A stretch of 64,000 bases of DNA, from assembly GCA_938037185.1 (NCBI GenBank), contig CALHQK010000095.1, forward strand, positions 1-64,000, in the 5' to 3' direction. Origin of the DNA: an uncultured Riemerella sp. GTDB lineage: Bacteria > Bacteroidota > Bacteroidia > Flavobacteriales > Weeksellaceae. Below the pieces are notes generated by a model, which was not told the origin of the DNA, ran no database searches, and saw nothing but the letters and a program-made list of their open reading frames with translations. Position 1 is the stretch's first letter; every line of letters starts with the position of its first letter. Positions 25,900 to 36,181 of this stretch are shown here, piece after piece. Position numbers and translations under genes: made by a program.

Positions 25900-26220
25900 T
25901 TAGGTTGAAGCTAATTTTAGCACGATAACTCCACTTATGATGAGCAATATGCCCAGTGTTCGCATGAATGTAAGAGCATCATTATAAAACACTACTCCCA
26001 CCACGAACGCTCCCACAGCTCCTATACCAGTCCAAACGCCATAGGCTGTACCCATAGGAATTGTTTTCTGTGCCACCCAAAGCAGAGCACTACTCACTCC
26101 CATACATACTACAGCTATGGTCATTCCCTGCCAGCGGAAGTTTTCATTTCCTGCCAATTTTAGACCGATAGGCCAGCCGATTTCGAAAAGTCCTGCTAAA
26201 ATTAAATATACCCAAGCCAT
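25900..26220 (-). CDS. SMR family exporter, Gdx/SugE subtype
   Basis: A 106-residue inner-membrane protein with four transmembrane helices. The conserved membrane Glu lies in AGLFEIGWPIGLK (about residue 13), and the GTAYGVWTGIGAVG stretch (about 57-70) is that of the guanidinium exporter (Gdx/SugE) subtype rather than EmrE. SMR proteins work as dimers and swap protons for a cationic substrate. Its ATG overlaps the fba stop (TAATG), so the two are translationally coupled, which is odd given the unrelated roles. No guanidine riboswitch was seen upstream. Confidence 0.88.
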   Translation of the reverse strand: MAWVYLILAGLFEIGWPIGLKLAGNENFRWQGMTIAVVCMGVSSALLWVAQKTIPMGTAYGVWTGIGAVGAFVVGVVFYNDALTFMRTLGILLIISGVIVLKLAST

Positions 26221-27170
26221 TATTTCAAGCTTTGTCTTACATATTCTAACTGATTAGCAGACAATAGTTTATTAGATTTATCTACGATAAAATCAGCATA
26301 TTCTTTCACGAACACTTTCCCTGGAGCTCTGAAATCGAACTGCTCTGGTTTTTCTTTGAAAAATTCTCTGTGAACTCTTGTCCAAACCAATCTACCGTCA
26401 GTATCAATATTTACTTTCGTAACTCCTAATTTCACAGCTCTTGCGAATTCATCAGCATTCACACCTTGTGCAGAAGGATCCATAGCACCACCAGCAGCAT
26501 TGATTCTTTCCACTTCCGCTCTTGGAACAGAACTTGAACCGTGCATTACCAATGGAAAACCTGGAAGCTGTCTTTGGATTTCTTCGATTCTGTCAAAGTG
26601 AAGCCCTTGCTTTCCTGAAAACTTGTAAGCTCCGTGGCTGGTTCCGATAGCAACTGCTAAAGAGTCACAACCTGTAAGCTCTACGAATTTCTTAGCTTCT
26701 AGTGGGTCTGTAAGCATCGCGTGTTTTTCATCAACTTGGATATCTTCTTCCACACCACCTAGCATTCCTAATTCAGACTCTACGCTGATTCCCTTAGCGT
26801 GAGCTCTTTCCACTACTCTTTTCGTGATTTCTACATTTTTCTCAAAAGACTCGTGAGACGCATCAATCATCACTGAGCTATAAAATCCTGAATCTATACA
26901 ATCATAGCATGTCTGCTCATCTCCGTGGTCTAGATGCACCGCGAAAATAAGATCTGGATAGATTTCTTCAGCAGCACGAATGATGCCTTCTATCATTTTA
27001 GGATTAGCGTAGTTTCTCGCTCCTTTTGACAACTGAACGATGAATGGCGCCTGTGCTTTAGCATGTCCTTCGAAAAGCCCTAAAGCCTGCTCCATGTTGT
27101 TAATATTATACGCTCCTACTGCAAATTTCCCGTATGCAGCCTTGAATAATTGATCGGTAGTAACTATCAT
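26220..27170 (-). CDS. fba: Class II fructose-bisphosphate aldolase (short type)
   Basis: A 316-residue zinc-dependent aldolase that cleaves fructose 1,6-bisphosphate to dihydroxyacetone phosphate and glyceraldehyde 3-phosphate. Zinc and catalytic motifs are HLDHGD (about 84-89) and the later GTSHGAYK, HGSSSVP and NIDTDGR. It is closer in length to the short Calvin-type aldolases than to E. coli FbaA (359). It lies 27 bases after tkt and overlaps the SMR gene by one base, so the three are one operon. Confidence 0.95.
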   Translation of the reverse strand: MIVTTDQLFKAAYGKFAVGAYNINNMEQALGLFEGHAKAQAPFIVQLSKGARNYANPKMIEGIIRAAEEIYPDLIFAVHLDHGDEQTCYDCIDSGFYSSVMIDASHESFEKNVEITKRVVERAHAKGISVESELGMLGGVEEDIQVDEKHAMLTDPLEAKKFVELTGCDSLAVAIGTSHGAYKFSGKQGLHFDRIEEIQRQLPGFPLVMHGSSSVPRAEVERINAAGGAMDPSAQGVNADEFARAVKLGVTKVNIDTDGRLVWTRVHREFFKEKPEQFDFRAPGKVFVKEYADFIVDKSNKLLSANQLEYVRQSLK

Positions 27171-27197
27171 TTCTTTTATTTTTTATTGGTTATTTTT

Positions 27198-29183
27198 CTA
27201 TTTTAATGAATTTACAGCCTCTACGATAGCATCAGTTGTAATTCCAAATTCTTTATAAAGTGTTTTATATGGCGCTGAAGCTCCGAATCTGTCCAAGCCT
27301 ATCACTCGCCCTTCTAAGCCTACATATTTATACCAGCCCAAAGTAACACCTGCCTCTACTGCTACTCTTTTTAGAATGTTTTTAGGTAAAACAGAGTCTT
27401 TGTATTCTTGTGGCTGCTCATCAAAGATGTTGGTACTCGGCATAGAAACTATTCTTACTTTTACACCTTGTTCATTAAGTTTAGTTTTTGCTTCTACAGC
27501 CAATTCCACCTCTGAACCTGTAGCGATGATAATCGCCTCAAAATATTTGTCTTCGCAAAGAACATAACCTCCTTTCTGAGCTTCTTCAGATTTTGCCCAT
27601 CCAAGTCCTGCTCTATCATAAACAGGAAGATTTTGTCTTGTAAGAACTAAACAAGTAGGTCCTTTTTTATTCTTTAATGCTGATTTCCAAGCTTCTGCAG
27701 TTTCATTGGCATCCATAGGACGGATTACAGTCATATTTGGAATCATTCTATAAGCCCAAAGATGTGCTTCTGGCTGGTGTGTAGGCCCATCCTCTCCTAA
27801 TCCGATAGAATCATGAGTCAGCACATACACCACCTGCTGCTCCATAAGAGCCGACATACGCATCGCTGGTCTCATATAATCCGAGAACACGAAGAATGTC
27901 CCTGAATAAGGCAGAACTCCACCATGAAGAGCCATTCCGTTCATTATCGCTGCCATACCATGCTCACGCACACCATATCTGATGTATCTTCCTTTTGGGT
28001 TTTCTGGTGAGAAAGACTCCTCTCCTGCTGGAAGAGTGTTATTAGACGGTGTCAAATCCGCTGAACCGCCCATCAGCTGAGGAATATATTTAGCTATATG
28101 ATTTAGAACTGTTCCCGAAGCAGAACGAGTAGCAATTGCTTTTTCAGAACCGAACTGAGGGATATCAAGAGCTTCTTTGGAGATTTCTCCTTTCATGCTG
28201 TTTTCTAATTCTTTAGCAGCTTCTTGGTTTTTATTTTTATAATTTTCCCAAAGCTCATTCCACTGATTTTCAATATTTTGTCCTTTTTCTTGAGTTTTAG
28301 TTCTTAAATCAGAAATTTCATCTGGAACGAAGAAAGACTTGTCTTTTGGAAGACCTAATTTTTCTTTCATCAATTCGATTTCTTCCGCTGGAAAAGGCTC
28401 TCCGTGAGCTTTGGAAGTTCCTGCTCTATTCGGCGAACCAAAACCGATGATAGTTTTACAAATGATGATAGACGGCTTAGATTTTTCTTTTTTTGCTTCT
28501 GCTATAGCTGCATTGATTTGGTCATAATCATGCCCATCAATCTCAAGAACCTGCCATCCATACGCCTCAAATCTCTTTCTGGTATCTTCCGTGAAAGAAA
28601 TATGCGTAGGCCCGTCTATAGTGATGTTATTGCTGTCATAAAGCATAATCAGTTTTCCTAATTTATTATGCCCAGCAAAAGAACACGCCTCGTGAGAAAT
28701 TCCCTCTTGCAGACAGCCGTCACCTGCCACCACATAAGTATAATGGTCTATAATCTCACTGCCTTCTCTATTATATCTTGCTGCCAAAGAAGCCTCTGCC
28801 AGAGCAAATCCTACTGCATTGGCTACGCCCTGCCCTAGTGGTCCCGTAGTGGTTTCCACCCCTGCCGTTACGAAGTTTTCTGGATGTCCAGGAGTCTTAC
28901 TTCCCCATTGTCTAAATGCCTTCAAATCATCCATTGACAAATCATATCCGTAAAGATGCAACAAGCTGTAAATAAGCATACTACCATGCCCTGCTGATAG
29001 GATAAATCTGTCTCGGTTGAGCCATTTAGGGTTTTTCGGGTTAAAATTCATATGTTCAGACCAGAGAACAGCACACACATCTGCCATCCCAAGCGGCATC
29101 CCAGGGTGTCCAGAGTTTGCCGCTGCCACACCATCCACAGAGAGTCCTCTAATAGTGTTCGCAATGATTTTACAAGAGTTCAT
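27198..29183 (-). CDS. tkt: Transketolase
   Basis: A 661-residue homodimeric thiamin-diphosphate enzyme that moves two-carbon units between sugar phosphates. Visible marks: [11 protein letters not shown] (about 25-35), the ThDP-binding GDGCLQEG (about 154-161) with downstream [10 protein letters not shown], and the C-terminal [15 protein letters not shown] and [14 protein letters not shown]. Length is standard. It heads the tkt-fba-SMR operon and lies upstream of glpX-rpe, giving most of the non-oxidative pentose phosphate rearrangements in one place. No transaldolase lies in the window. Confidence 0.96.
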   Translation of the reverse strand: MNSCKIIANTIRGLSVDGVAAANSGHPGMPLGMADVCAVLWSEHMNFNPKNPKWLNRDRFILSAGHGSMLIYSLLHLYGYDLSMDDLKAFRQWGSKTPGHPENFVTAGVETTTGPLGQGVANAVGFALAEASLAARYNREGSEIIDHYTYVVAGDGCLQEGISHEACSFAGHNKLGKLIMLYDSNNITIDGPTHISFTEDTRKRFEAYGWQVLEIDGHDYDQINAAIAEAKKEKSKPSIIICKTIIGFGSPNRAGTSKAHGEPFPAEEIELMKEKLGLPKDKSFFVPDEISDLRTKTQEKGQNIENQWNELWENYKNKNQEAAKELENSMKGEISKEALDIPQFGSEKAIATRSASGTVLNHIAKYIPQLMGGSADLTPSNNTLPAGEESFSPENPKGRYIRYGVREHGMAAIMNGMALHGGVLPYSGTFFVFSDYMRPAMRMSALMEQQVVYVLTHDSIGLGEDGPTHQPEAHLWAYRMIPNMTVIRPMDANETAEAWKSALKNKKGPTCLVLTRQNLPVYDRAGLGWAKSEEAQKGGYVLCEDKYFEAIIIATGSEVELAVEAKTKLNEQGVKVRIVSMPSTNIFDEQPQEYKDSVLPKNILKRVAVEAGVTLGWYKYVGLEGRVIGLDRFGASAPYKTLYKEFGITTDAIVEAVNSLK

Positions 29184-29228
29184 ATATTTAAAATTGGTTT
29201 TTTATTTATTTTTTTTTTACATAAAAAT

Positions 29229-29254
29229 AGAGAGACAATTATCCTTATCTCTCT
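29229..29254 (-). terminator. Probable terminator of the mcrBC operon
   Basis: AGAGAGA (29229-29235) pairs with TCTCTCT (29248-29254). On the minus strand it is followed by ATTTTTATG. It lies about 190 bases past the mcrC stop and about 45 bases upstream of tkt. Confidence 0.5.
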
Positions 29255-29442
29255 TATTATTTCAGCCCAAAAAAGAACTCCACAACATGCTTGCCAAGAC
29301 CATCTCTTTTTATTGGGTACAAAAAACTCATTTTTTATTTAAAAATTACTTGGGTAAAGGTAAGAAATAAATCAACTACAACCAAATTTTGTAATCATCC
29401 TTTTTCTATTTATTCTTTTTCTATTAAAAAAACTCTGTGTTT

Positions 29443-30706
29443 TCAGACTGAATACGAAAGCTTTTCATCGTCATTAAAAGGTTCTTTTAGTTTAGAAAAT
29501 ATTTCCTCTGCTATCTTTTCGCTGCTTTTGATGCTTCCTCCCTCAGTGATATCCACAAAGCCAGTCTTACATTTCTTTTTCTTATCCAATTTATCGTAAT
29601 GAAATTCTTCAAAACTGCTGTCCGTTTGTCCAGTTTTAGGATAAAGCAATAATGTTTTTTCGGCATCCCAATGCAAATTATAAACGAACATTTGTTTCAA
29701 ATCCTCGTCCGAAGGATTATTGGTTTCTATGATTTTCCATTTGGTATCGATGACAAAAATATCTTGCCCTGTTCGCAAAATAATATCAGGGCGTATGCGT
29801 TTGTTTTCCCAAAATCTCTTGGATTTTTGAGGAAATACCTGCACCTCATCTGTCTTATGTTTTTGGAGAATGCGGAAAATATATTCTCCCCACAAAGCAT
29901 TCATATCAAACAAAAGCGTGAGTAAATTTTCGCTTCCGTAGTTCAAACTCGGAGAATAATTCAGGATGATGATTTTAGCAATATCAAACGCCTTTTGGTA
30001 GTCGCTGTTTTTTCTGTCAAAAACTATTTTTCGGAAATGCTTCTCGGTTATTTCTATGTTTTCAATTTCTTGAAATTCAAAAAGCAGTCGGTTCAGCCTA
30101 TCCTTCAATGCATCATTTACAAAGGTTTTCAGAATTTGTAATCCCTTGTACAAAATCTGATGCAGCAGATGATTCCTGTCATAAACCTGATGTTCGCAAT
30201 AAAACCGCTCCTGATGCACCAAATTTTGCTGAATATTTTTCGCAAAAAGTAGTTTTCCTTTTAGTGCATTTTGATTGGATTGGTTCTTTTTGGTATCTCT
30301 TTATCAAACCTTTATTTGCAAGTCGTTCTATATCAGCGAGATACAACTCAAAATAAACATCCAAAATAGAATGATGCCTTTTTTTGAGCTGGGTTTCCGA
30401 AACGGATTCCACCTGAATACGCTTGCAGACTTTCAGCATATTGAGCAGTACACTCTGCCACAAATTTTTATCTGCATCAGCCTTTTTATCAGCCTTGGGA
30501 AGGATTTCTATGGTCAAACCACCAATTTGAACAACTCCGACATAGTTCTTAAAAATAATCCCATTATGACCAATTGTAAAATATTTATTCTGATGCAGCT
30601 CATTAAACTTCACCATCGCATCAAAATGACATTTCCGAAAATCTCCCGAATTATCATACTTTAATCTTTGATGCTCAAAAACTTGTATAAACTTCTTGCC
30701 CTGCAT
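29443..30706 (-). pseudogene. mcrC: McrC nuclease subunit, frameshifted
   Basis: McrC is the nuclease partner of the McrB GTPase in methyl-directed restriction. The 5' part (ATG 30706, MQGKKFIQVFEHQRL) carries the N-terminal domain with GGLTIEILPKADK. The frame is lost after KRYQK and reopens one frame over as NQSNQNALKGKLLF and then VHQERFYCEHQ. Removing one A from the five-A run near 30287-30291 restores a protein of about 420 residues. The 3' part has the PD-(D/E)XK nuclease core: RPDIILR, then FVIDTKWK. It follows mcrB directly. As written it cannot make the nuclease domain unless the base is a sequencing error. Confidence 0.85.
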
Positions 30707-30709
30707 GGT

Positions 30710-32450
30710 TTAATCCTTATAAATAGATATAAAGGTATCCACTTTCCATTTGTCAGAAGAAGTAATATGGTATATTTTTTTGTCTTCTAAAAAGTTTTTT
30801 TTCGTACTCGAAATTTTCTGGGAATGCTACCTGATTTTCGGCTAGTTTAATAAACTCTCCTCCCAAAACCAAACTTATTTTCCCAAAATCTCCGTAGAAA
30901 TATTCCTCCAAAAGCGGAATAATTTTATCCTTAAAAGCTCTTTTCAAACCGTTTAAATCCTCAATACCAATAAAATACGAATGACCAATCTGGTGATCTT
31001 TGTCTATCAGCACCTCTATTCGCTGGTTGATGGTTTCTAAAAGCTTGGATAAATCCACATCTTTATATTTCTCATCAGATAAAATCTCAGGTTTAGGCTG
31101 CATTTCCACAAAGGAAAACCTTCTCCTAAGGGCAGTATCCAGAGCCTCTACACTTCGGTCAGCAGTGTTCATCGTCCCGATGATATAGACATTATTAGGA
31201 ACAGAAAACTCTCTACCTGAATATGGGAGTTTTGCCTCGGTATGTTCTTTATTTCCTTTTCTTTTGTCTTCCTCTAAAAACGTGATGAGCTCCCCAAAAA
31301 TAGCAGAAACATTACCACGATTGATTTCATCAATAATAAGGACATGGGTTTTGGGTTCTATTACTTCATTCTGAGTATAATTATATTTTTCAATGATATA
31401 ATTAGCCACAGATTTTGTATAAGGTGCCCAATCTAAAACCTCTCCTGTTTTTAAATAATGTTCTAAAACTTCTTTTTTAATTACAGCCTCATATGCTTTT
31501 TCTGTATTTGAATGAAAACGAATATTGTTCTTTGAGTTTTTATATATTGTAAACTCTTTCGCATGAACCAATGTTTCTAAAACCAATTTATTATCAGCTG
31601 AATTATCAATTTCATCTAATAATTTTTGATAAACAACTTCAAAATTATCCGATGTAATTTCTTTTGAAAAAGCGTTTTTACAGATTGTTTTAAAAATCCC
31701 ATCTTTCACCTTGTAAGTCACATTACCACCTTCGGTAATTTCGGGTTTTATGCCTTCAATAAAATCCTCATAACTCAAACTCTGATGAAAAGTCGTGAAA
31801 ACGATTTGTCCTGCTTCTACCAGCTCTTCGTACTCCTTGTTGATTTCTTTTCTGGTTCTCGCCTTTTTTCCGTTGATAATTTCGACAGCCATTTTCTTCG
31901 TGTGGTAGGTTTTCCCTGTCCCTGGAGCACCAAAAAGAATTTGATTCAATGGGACAGCTGGTGTTTTATCGTCGTTTTTCATTGGTTTATCAGTGATTGT
32001 TATTGTTTTTAATTGGTCTAAAACTTCTTTTCGGAAATCAGCATCAAAAGCCATTTTCTCCAATTCTTCTTTGTTATACTTGAAATAGTTAGATTTTTGG
32101 GCTCTATTAAGCTCTTTCTCAATCGCGTTAAATATGGATTGCTGGTGTTTTAAGACTTCTGAAATGTTACTAAATCCATTCCAAAAAGCCGTAGGTTTTC
32201 CATCAAAATCCAAATATTTATTACTTATTGGTTATTCAGAAATTGTATAGAATTTACTAGCATTTTCGCAAGGTTCTATATTCCATATATATCTCTGCCC
32301 GATTGTAAAAACAATTTGATTTTTATTACTTAAATTAAAAACTAATCTTTTATCACTTTTTTCAAGACCAAATCTTTCGATAATAGAATCTAAAAAAACA
32401 TAATATTCTTCTAACTGCTGTCTATTGAATTTTTCTAAATTGAGTTCCAT
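30710..32450 (-). pseudogene. mcrB: McrB GTPase subunit, in-frame stop and frameshift
   Basis: McrB is the AAA+ GTP-driven motor of the McrBC system. The core is intact: Walker A FGAPGTGKTYH, Walker B LIIDEINRGNVSA, and NTADRSVEALDTALRRRFSF. Two lesions are visible. At 32232-32234 a TAA splits the N-terminal 72 residues (MELNLEKFNRQQ...) from the rest in the same frame; AAA or CAA to TAA would explain it, and after the stop no ATG appears before PISNKYLDFDGKP. At the eight-A run 30795-30802, dropping one A replaces the odd end QKNIPYYFF by NFLEDKKIYHITSSD...ISIYKD, ending next to the mcrC ATG. The repaired protein is 579 residues. Confidence 0.85.
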
Positions 32451-32566
32451 AATTATTCTTTTTCAACTTTTGATTAGCCACACATCGCCTCCTATATCTT
32501 TAAACTTTCTACAGAAGCAACTATTTTCTATAAAACACTCTGTTTTTTCTAATTTTTTGATTTACA

Positions 32567-32574
32567 CAAAGCTA
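32567..32574 (-). promoter_or_regulatory. -7 element for the mcrBC operon
   Basis: TAGCTTTG on the minus strand fits TAnnTTTG, about 117 bases before the mcrB ATG at 32450. The -33 region is poor. Confidence 0.35.
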
Positions 32575-32690
32575 ATAATTTATAAGTTAGAGAAAAAATA
32601 TTTACTTCTACATTTTTTATTTGATTTTAATTTCTGTTTTCCTTTTCAAAATGAGGTTTTCTATAAATTAAAAACAATTACCTTAAAACA

Positions 32691-32727
32691 AAAATCTACT
32701 ATAAATCAGGTGTTTATAGTAGATTTT
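32691..32727 (-). terminator. 15-bp hairpin, terminator of the arginine decarboxylase gene
   Basis: Bases 32691-32705 and 32713-32727 are perfect reverse complements with a 7-base loop. The minus strand continues TTGTTTT. It lies about 90 bases past the decarboxylase stop. Confidence 0.7.
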
Positions 32728-32815
32728 GTTTATTAATCACCCCTATTCTTGCATTCTTTCGGTTAATTCTATTAAAAAAACTGTTATAAAAATGGAAAAA
32801 TAGAAACAGGAAATA

Positions 32816-34207
32816 TCAATAGCCTAATAACTTCAATACATCTTCCGGTTTTTGTTTTTCACTGAAAACTTCATATTCAAATTCTCCATTATCATTTTTG
32901 GTAATCAAAATATGTCTCGGCTGAGGAATTAAGCAATGATGCACGCCTCCAAAACCACTAATAGTTTCCTGATAAGCCCCCGTATTGAAAAAACCAATAT
33001 ACAAAGGTTTGGTGTCACTGAATATGGGCAGATAAATAGCATTGGTATGCTGTTCAGAATTATAGTAATCTTCTGAGTCACAGGTAAGTCCTCCCAAAAA
33101 AACTCTTTCGTAGGAGTCTTCCCAGCGGTTCAGCGGCAGCATGATGAAATGTCTGGAAATAGCCCAAGTATCCGGTAAAGTAGTCATAAAACTACTATCT
33201 ATCATGTCCCATTTTTCTCTGTCGTTCTGTCTTTTCTGACTAATAATCTGGTAAAGGTTAGCCCCGCTCTCTCCTACCGTAAATGAGCCAAATTCAGTGT
33301 AAATATTCGGTTCTTCCACGCCTTCCTCTTCGCAGAATTTTTTAATTTGAGAAACAATTTCATTGACCATATATTCATAGTCATAGTCGAAATTTAAAGA
33401 AGTTTTTATGGGAAATCCACCGCCTATATTGAGCGAATCCACTTCTGGAGCAATTTTTTTCAAACGGGCATAAACTCTAAGGCATTTGAATAATTCATTC
33501 CAATAATAAGCCGTATCTTTTATTCCTGTATTGATGAAAAAATGAAGCATTTTCAGCCTTGCATTAGGATGCTCGGCTATTTTTTGGCTGTAATATGGGA
33601 TTATGTCCTTATACCCAATTCCTAACCTTGAGGTATAAAACTCAAATTTAGGCTCTTCCTCCGAAGCAATCCGAATTCCTATATTAAATGTAGTATCAAT
33701 GCTTTCTGTCAGTTTGTCCAGCTCACGATAATTATCAATAATCGGCGTTACATTCTCAAAGCCGTCATTGATGAGATTGGATATTTTTTCAAGGTAATCA
33801 TCCGTCTTAAATCCGTTGCATATTACCTCTATATCCTTATTTACGCGCCCTTTTTCGTAAAGTTTTTTCACAATATCAACATCAAAAGTAGAAGAAGTTT
33901 CTATGCTGATATTATTTTTCAAAGCCTCTTCCAGCACAAACGAAAAATGGCTGGATTTCGTGCAGTAGCAGTACTTGTAGTCCTTTTTGTATTCATTTTT
34001 TTCAATAGCTTCTGCAAACCACTTCTTAGCCCGTTGAATATTTTGTGAAATCTTGGGCAAGTAGCTTATTTTCAGTGGAGTGCCGAATTTTTCAACGACA
34101 TGCATTAGATTAATCCCATGAAAATGAAGGCTATCACTCTCATAATCAAACTCTTCCTGAGGAAAATAAAGAGTCTGGTCTATCAGCTCTGAGTATTTTA
34201 TTTTCAT
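32816..34207 (-). CDS. speA: Biosynthetic-type arginine decarboxylase, short form
   Basis: A 463-residue PLP enzyme of the alanine-racemase fold, probably making agmatine from arginine for polyamine synthesis. The PLP lysine sits in YCTKSSH (near residue 85), the phosphate-binding glycines in NIGGGFP (about 265), and the catalytic cysteine in GGLTCDSED (about 365). At 463 residues it is shorter than E. coli SpeA (658) and matches the short forms found in Bacteroidota. It might instead use a related diamino acid; arginine specificity is inferred from the family. Confidence 0.85.
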   Translation of the reverse strand: MKIKYSELIDQTLYFPQEEFDYESDSLHFHGINLMHVVEKFGTPLKISYLPKISQNIQRAKKWFAEAIEKNEYKKDYKYCYCTKSSHFSFVLEEALKNNISIETSSTFDVDIVKKLYEKGRVNKDIEVICNGFKTDDYLEKISNLINDGFENVTPIIDNYRELDKLTESIDTTFNIGIRIASEEEPKFEFYTSRLGIGYKDIIPYYSQKIAEHPNARLKMLHFFINTGIKDTAYYWNELFKCLRVYARLKKIAPEVDSLNIGGGFPIKTSLNFDYDYEYMVNEIVSQIKKFCEEEGVEEPNIYTEFGSFTVGESGANLYQIISQKRQNDREKWDMIDSSFMTTLPDTWAISRHFIMLPLNRWEDSYERVFLGGLTCDSEDYYNSEQHTNAIYLPIFSDTKPLYIGFFNTGAYQETISGFGGVHHCLIPQPRHILITKNDNGEFEYEVFSEKQKPEDVLKLLGY

Positions 34208-34299
34208 TAATGCTAATAAAATTTTAAAATATTAAATTAAGTATGCAAAGGTCTGAAAAAAATTGATTTATTCATAATTAAATTTTAATATTTTTATTT

Positions 34300-35394
34300 C
34301 TAACCTCCCAGTTCGTTGTAAACTTTCATCAAGTCCCTGAAAATCTGCTCATCGGTAAATTTTTGAACAAAATCAAGTCCTTTTTCTGCTCGAAATCTGC
34401 ATTCCTCAGGATTATCCCATAACTGTTTGATTTTAACCCGAATATCCTCCACATCCAGCGGATTGACATACAGAGATTGTTCTCCCCCAGCCTCTGGAAG
34501 ACAGCTCGTATTGCTGGTAATAACAGGCGTTTCTGAAAACAAAGCCTCTATCACAGGAATACCAAAGCCCTCAAATAAACTTGGATAAATGAAAATCTCC
34601 GCCAAACGATAAATTCCCGCCAGCTCCTGCATAGAAACATTCTCCAAAAACAAGGCTTTTACTTTATTTTTTGCTAGTTCCTGCTCTATTTTTTGGAAAT
34701 ATTTTGTTTTCTTTCCTACCGCAACCAGCGGAATATCAGTCCCTTGCAGAGCCTTCACCACCGAAAGCAGGTTTTTCCTCTCCTCTATAGTTCCCACATT
34801 TAGGAGAAACCTATCTGGAAGACCGAATTTTTGTTTTATTTCTTTCAGCTGTTCTTCGGAATATTTTTCCTTAAAAGCCTGATGACAGCCCTGATAAACC
34901 ACCCTGATTTTTTCTTCTGGAATTTTCAGAAATTCCATAATGTCCCTTTTGGTCTGCTCGGATATTGTGATGACTAAATCTGCCATCTCTGTAGCTTTTT
35001 TAAACTTCCAAAAATGGATTTTCCTGTCAAAAAACGAATACAATTCTGGATAGCGCACAAAAATCAAATCATGTATGGTCACGATTTTTTTTATCGGTTT
35101 TTCGTTCCATTTTAGAGGAAGTTCTCCCGAAAGTCCATGGAAAATATTTGCTCCCAAATTCTGCGCATCCACGCCCATTTTAAACTGTCTTGCGAGCATT
35201 CCTTTTGAAACGGAAGCATAGGAAACATTAGGAAGGGACAAAATTTCCTTTCCTCTTTGGCTTTGTTTTTCGGCTAAAAGGACAAACTCATCTTCTGGCG
35301 AATATTTCGCTAAAATCCTTACCAAATCACGAGAATAATTCCCAAGCCCAGAAGTATTGTGAAAAAACCTTTTGGCATCAAATGCTATTTTCAT
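34300..35394 (-). CDS. Glycosyltransferase family 4 (group 1)
   Basis: A 364-residue GT-B fold enzyme that adds a sugar from a nucleotide donor to a surface-glycan acceptor. The N-terminus has the SGLGNYSRDL glycine loop. The C-terminal donor site has NVGTIEERKN (about 195-204) and the E-x7-E motif region PSLFEGFGIPVIEA (about 275-288). It ends a five-gene operon with a deacetylase, a GT2 and a GT87-like protein. Its ATG overlaps the deacetylase stop by one base (TAATG). The product is not defined. Confidence 0.9.
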   Translation of the reverse strand: MKIAFDAKRFFHNTSGLGNYSRDLVRILAKYSPEDEFVLLAEKQSQRGKEILSLPNVSYASVSKGMLARQFKMGVDAQNLGANIFHGLSGELPLKWNEKPIKKIVTIHDLIFVRYPELYSFFDRKIHFWKFKKATEMADLVITISEQTKRDIMEFLKIPEEKIRVVYQGCHQAFKEKYSEEQLKEIKQKFGLPDRFLLNVGTIEERKNLLSVVKALQGTDIPLVAVGKKTKYFQKIEQELAKNKVKALFLENVSMQELAGIYRLAEIFIYPSLFEGFGIPVIEALFSETPVITSNTSCLPEAGGEQSLYVNPLDVEDIRVKIKQLWDNPEECRFRAEKGLDFVQKFTDEQIFRDLMKVYNELGG

Positions 35395-36170
35395 TATTTT
35401 TTGCTTTCGTTTTGTATTAAATCTCTATAAAGACCTGTTTTCCAACCTTTTTTGTTGATAAATTTCAATAATTCATCAAAGCGCTGTATCATTTCTTTTC
35501 CTGAATTTCGCATCACATAAGCTGGAAAATTAAATTCCTTTTGATGCAAATCGGTAAATTCCCACGGATGAAAATACAAGGCAGCGTATTTCGTTGATTT
35601 TACGCACTTTGCTAATAAAAATTTATAAATCCATAATGGAAAATTATGAAACGAAAGCCAAAAAAGCGGAATTCTAAACCAGCTCACAGCCGTTGGTATC
35701 TGCCACAAGCCGTTTTCATTGAAAAATCGTTTGGAAACATGGAGTTTATTGTATCTCCCAGGTAAAAGAGTGGGATTTACAGAAGAATTGTACTCAAAAC
35801 CTGCTTTTTTCACTTCCTTGGAATCCACTTCGCGCATTCTGGGCATTCGCAGACCTTTTATCTCTACATTAAATTGATTTTCAAGCGCTTCTTTGGACAT
35901 TTTCAAATGTTCGTTCTCAAAATCAGAATGATAATAAGTATGAGAAGCCAGCTCGTGCCCCTCTGAAATGAGCCTTTCTATAAGGTCTGGAACCTGCTGT
36001 GCAAAAACAACTGTCGAGAAAAAAGTTGCCTTCGCATTATGCTTTTTCAAAACATCCAAAATGGAAATCAATCCCAGCCGAGAAATTGCTATTTGCCTTT
36101 GGAAATCAATATCATAGCCATATTCCTTCGGCATATCAAATTCTTCTATATCAAAACTTAGGTAAATCAT
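35394..36170 (-). CDS. Polysaccharide deacetylase family protein
   Basis: A 258-residue NodB-fold (carbohydrate esterase 4) protein that removes N- or O-acetyl groups from a glycan. The metal and base residues are visible: Asp-Glu in FDIEEFD (about 6-12) and His-x3-His in SHTYYHSD (about 77-84). A downstream RMPRMREVDS and YFHPWEF complete the site. No signal peptide is present, so it may act on cytosolic or membrane-linked precursors. It sits between the HIU hydrolase and the GT4, 11 bases and -1 base from its neighbours. Confidence 0.88.
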   Translation of the reverse strand: MIYLSFDIEEFDMPKEYGYDIDFQRQIAISRLGLISILDVLKKHNAKATFFSTVVFAQQVPDLIERLISEGHELASHTYYHSDFENEHLKMSKEALENQFNVEIKGLRMPRMREVDSKEVKKAGFEYNSSVNPTLLPGRYNKLHVSKRFFNENGLWQIPTAVSWFRIPLFWLSFHNFPLWIYKFLLAKCVKSTKYAALYFHPWEFTDLHQKEFNFPAYVMRNSGKEMIQRFDELLKFINKKGWKTGLYRDLIQNESKK

Positions 36171-36181
36171 TTTTGTAATTA

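Larger units (their letters stand above)
32451..32815. other. Non-coding gap between mcrB and the arginine decarboxylase gene
   Basis: A very AT-rich stretch of about 365 bases holding the putative mcrB promoter and the long hairpin at 32691-32727. No open frame with coding character was seen. Confidence 0.6.

Noticed and set aside
26220..27200. Guanidine riboswitch upstream of the SMR gene
   Set aside because: The SMR gene starts inside the fba stop codon, so there is no leader. No conserved ACGR-type hairpins were seen upstream of tkt.
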